Origin: Tepidibacter formicigenes DSM 15518
GTDB taxonomy: Bacteria; Bacillota; Clostridia; Peptostreptococcales; Peptostreptococcaceae
Direction: 5' to 3'
NCBI RefSeq assembly: GCF_900142235.1
Contig: NZ_FRAE01000004.1
Span: forward strand, 1 to 64,000
Length of the DNA: 64,000 bases
Below the pieces are notes generated by a model, which did not search any database, had not been told where the DNA came from, and saw only the letters and a list, made by a program, of their open reading frames with translations. This document shows positions 61,297-64,000 of this stretch, piece by piece (position 1 is the stretch's first letter; every line of letters starts with the position of its first letter). The translations under genes were made by a program, and so were the position numbers.

Positions 61297-64000
61297 ATGG
61301 AAGGTATAAAGGAATATTTAACTAAAATAGGATTAGATAAAGTAAAATTAGATTCTACATTCAATAATGTATGTATAAAAAAAATATTATATTTTAGAGA
61401 AGATAAAATAGTTTATATATTTTTAGAATCAAATAAAATACTAAAAATTAATACTTTGAAAAAATTAGAAATTGAAATAAAAAATAAGTTGGATTATTTT
61501 AATAGCATAAGAATAAAAGTAAGATATAAAGATTTAGATATAAATAATATTATTAATATTTTAGATTCTTACTGGAATAACATATTGTTTGTAATTAAAT
61601 CATTGGTGCCTTCAATTAATTGTATATGCAATGAAATAAAATGGAAATATGAAGATAATTCATTCAAAATAAGCATAAATGATGAAATTTTATATAAAAG
61701 ACTAACAATTAAAAATGCTTCATATTCTATAAAAAACATTATTAATGAAGAATTAGGGTTAGACTTAAATGTGAATTTTATTTTACAGCCTAAGGAAACT
61801 TTAGATTTACAGGAGTATATGTCAAAAAAAGATGAAGAAACTAATGATATATTGAATAAAATTATAAGTATTAAAGAAATTGAAGAAGAAAAAGTAGAAA
61901 AAGATGATAAGAATGAAAGTGAAAAACAAGAAACTAATTTAATATATGGAAAAGAGAATATAGATCCTATAGAAATAATTAAGAATATTACTCCTGAAAC
62001 AGGAAGAGTTTCTATAAAAGGCGAAGTATTTGATATAGAGGTTAGAGAATTAAAAGGTGGAAGAACTCTTCTTACAATTTCTATCACAGACTATACAAGC
62101 TCTATAAAATGTAAATTATTTTTAAGAGAAAATAATAAAGATAATATCATAGATAATATAAAGAAAGGTTCATACTTAAGAATAAGAGGAAATGCATTGT
62201 TTGATAATTATTCACAGGAACTTATTATTAATATATCTGATATACAAAGATCTAAAAAGAAAGAAAGAATAGATAATAGTAGAGAGAAAAGGGTAGAACT
62301 TCATCTTCATACTCAAATGTCTGCTATGGATGCTGTTACATCTGCTTCAAAGCTGATTGAAAGAGCTGCAAAATGGGGACATAAAGCTATTGCAATTACT
62401 GACCATGGAGTAGTTCAAGGATTTCCAGAAGCCATGGATGCTGCAAAAAAATATGGAATAAAAGTGATTTATGGTGTAGAAGGATATTTAGTAAATGATA
62501 CTAATCCTATAATAAAAAATCCAAATAAATTGCCTCTTGAGCAAAACTTTGTAGTATTTGATATAGAGACTACAGGGTTTTCTGCTAAAAATGACAGAAT
62601 TACAGAAATTGGAGCAGTAAAGATAAAAAACTTTGAGATAGTTGATAGATTTAGCGTTTTAGTTAATCCCGAGAAATCAATTCCATATAAAGTACAAGAA
62701 CTTACGGGAATAACTAATGATATGGTAAAAAATGAACCTACTATAGAAAAAATAATGCCAGAATTTCTAGAATTTATAAAAGGCAGTGTATTAGTTGCTC
62801 ATAACGCGGATTTTGATATAGGATTTATAAAAGAAAATTGTAATAGATTATCTCTTGAATTTAATAATAGATTTATAGATACGATAGCTCTTGCTAAAGA
62901 ATTGCTTCCAAATTTAAAAAGATATAAATTAAATATAGTTGCAAAAGAATTAAATGTATCTCTTGAAAATCATCATAGAGCAGTAGATGATGCAGAAGCT
63001 ACTTCTGAAATATTCATTAAATTTTTAGATATGTTAAAAGAAAAAGGAGTAAGCACTTTAAATCAAGTTAATGAAATATTTAAGGAAACAGATTATAAAA
63101 AAATAAGAACAAATCATATAACTATACTTGTAAAAAATTATACTGGGCTTAAAAATCTATATAAAATAATTTCTCAGTCTCATATCAATTACTTCTACAA
63201 AAATCCAAGAATACCAAAGAGTGTATTATCTAAATATAGAGAAGGACTTATAATTGGATCTGCTTGTGAAAATGGAGAAGTTTATCAAAGTATACTAAAA
63301 AATAAAGAAGAAGATGAGATAAAAGAGATTATAGAATTTTATGATTATTTAGAAATTATGCCTCTTGACAATAATAAATTTATGATAGAAAAAGAAATAG
63401 TTAAAGATTATGAAGAATTGAAAGATATTAATAGAAAATTAATAGAACTTGGAGAAAAATACAATAAACTTGTAGTTGCTACAGGAGATGTGCATTTTTT
63501 AGACCCTCATGATGAAATTTATAGGAAAATATTAAAACATTCTCAGGGGTTTAAAAATGCAGATGAAGAAGTTCCTCTATATTTTAGAACTACAGATGAA
63601 ATGCTGAATGAATTTAGTTATTTAGGGGATGATATAGCTAGAAAAGTTGTTATAACAAATACTAATAAAATAGCTGATAGTGTAGATATAATAAAGCCAA
63701 TTCCAGATGAAACATGCACACCTGTAATAGAAGGTTCTGAGGAAGCTCTAAGGAATATGTGTTACGAAAAAGCTCATGGAATGTATGGAGAAATTCTTCC
63801 TGATATAGTTAAAGATAGACTAGAAAGAGAGTTAAACTCTATAATAAGTAATGGATATGCAGTACTTTATATAATTTCACAAAAACTTGTTACAAAATCA
63901 TTAGAAGATGGATATCTAGTAGGCTCTAGAGGTTCTGTTGGTTCTTCTTTTGTAGCTACAATGAGTGATATAACAGAAGTTAATCCTTTACCTGCTCATT
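61297..64000 (+). CDS. polC: DNA polymerase III PolC-type, N-terminal part (runs off the window)
   Basis: The replicative polymerase of low-GC Firmicutes. 901 codons are visible of roughly 1400 expected. Order: N-terminal domains (1-220), OB fold (about 230-310, with GEVFDIEVRELKGGRTLLTI), and PHP domain beginning with ELHLHTQMSAMD (about 334). The inserted 3'-5' exonuclease (about 418-580, FDIETTG with D422/E424, then HNADFDI and HHRAVDDAEA) is followed by the rest of PHP and the start of the polymerase palm (GSRGSVGSSFVA). ATG has AGGAGGAAG 5 bases upstream. The frame is open to the last base. Confidence 0.97.
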   Translation, partial: MEGIKEYLTKIGLDKVKLDSTFNNVCIKKILYFREDKIVYIFLESNKILKINTLKKLEIEIKNKLDYFNSIRIKVRYKDLDINNIINILDSYWNNILFVIKSLVPSINCICNEIKWKYEDNSFKISINDEILYKRLTIKNASYSIKNIINEELGLDLNVNFILQPKETLDLQEYMSKKDEETNDILNKIISIKEIEEEKVEKDDKNESEKQETNLIYGKENIDPIEIIKNITPETGRVSIKGEVFDIEVRELKGGRTLLTISITDYTSSIKCKLFLRENNKDNIIDNIKKGSYLRIRGNALFDNYSQELIINISDIQRSKKKERIDNSREKRVELHLHTQMSAMDAVTSASKLIERAAKWGHKAIAITDHGVVQGFPEAMDAAKKYGIKVIYGVEGYLVNDTNPIIKNPNKLPLEQNFVVFDIETTGFSAKNDRITEIGAVKIKNFEIVDRFSVLVNPEKSIPYKVQELTGITNDMVKNEPTIEKIMPEFLEFIKGSVLVAHNADFDIGFIKENCNRLSLEFNNRFIDTIALAKELLPNLKRYKLNIVAKELNVSLENHHRAVDDAEATSEIFIKFLDMLKEKGVSTLNQVNEIFKETDYKKIRTNHITILVKNYTGLKNLYKIISQSHINYFYKNPRIPKSVLSKYREGLIIGSACENGEVYQSILKNKEEDEIKEIIEFYDYLEIMPLDNNKFMIEKEIVKDYEELKDINRKLIELGEKYNKLVVATGDVHFLDPHDEIYRKILKHSQGFKNADEEVPLYFRTTDEMLNEFSYLGDDIARKVVITNTNKIADSVDIIKPIPDETCTPVIEGSEEALRNMCYEKAHGMYGEILPDIVKDRLERELNSIISNGYAVLYIISQKLVTKSLEDGYLVGSRGSVGSSFVATMSDITEVNPLPAH

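Noticed and set aside
61569-62087. Minus-strand frame of 172 codons
   Set aside because: It is antisense to polC, whose frame is conserved throughout. Ser/Phe-rich translation is typical of shadows.

Overview
The window is very AT-rich chromosomal DNA from an anaerobic, low-GC Firmicute of the class Clostridia or a close relative such as Tissierellales. The signs are strong GGAGG-type ribosome binding sites, many TTG starts, AGA/ATA-rich codons, YtrA-type GntR regulators, a 4-hydroxybutyrate dehydrogenase close to that of Clostridium kluyveri, a lysine riboswitch and a PolC-type polymerase. Synteny with the Bacillus subtilis fla/che-rpsB-polC region is clear. No tRNA, rRNA, CRISPR array or insertion sequence was recognised.

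Region 1 (1-21 kb) is a mosaic of small units. It holds a zinc-ribbon protein, 4hbD, an ABC-F ATPase (YkpA/YbiT type), two YtrA-regulator/ABC-transporter operons flanking a lipase-like hydrolase, speD, an M15 peptidase lipoprotein and a TtcA-like PP-loop protein. A lysine operon (lysA-lysC-dapH) follows, headed by two almost identical lysine riboswitches in tandem, each with its own terminator. After it come a decayed cupin gene, a YjeM-like amino-acid permease (minus strand), a YerC/TrpR-family regulator and a convergent MFS transporter.

Region 2 (21.2-52.95 kb) is one long flagellar and chemotaxis operon: flgB, flgC, fliE-fliJ, ylxF-like, fliK, flgD, flgE, flbD/swrD, motA, motB, fliL, fliM, fliY, cheY, fliO-fliR, flhB, flhA, flhF, flhG, a PilZ protein, cheB, cheA, cheW, cheC, cheD, a two-TM protein, sigD, a FapA/DUF342 protein and a SwrB-like protein. 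It encodes the basal body, export gate, hook, stator, switch, the main chemotaxis signalling proteins and the late-gene sigma factor. Filament genes and receptors are not here.

Region 3 (53-64 kb) is the conserved translation, lipid and isoprenoid block: rpsB (own promoter and a structured leader), tsf, pyrH, frr, a 66-aa unknown, uppS, cdsA, dxr, rseP, ispG and the first 901 codons of polC, which runs off the window.

The strongest unusual signals are the tandem lysine riboswitches, a CheA with a recently duplicated CheY-binding P2 domain, the paired YtrA/ABC operons, the rpsB leader fold and several unknown small genes embedded in conserved operons.
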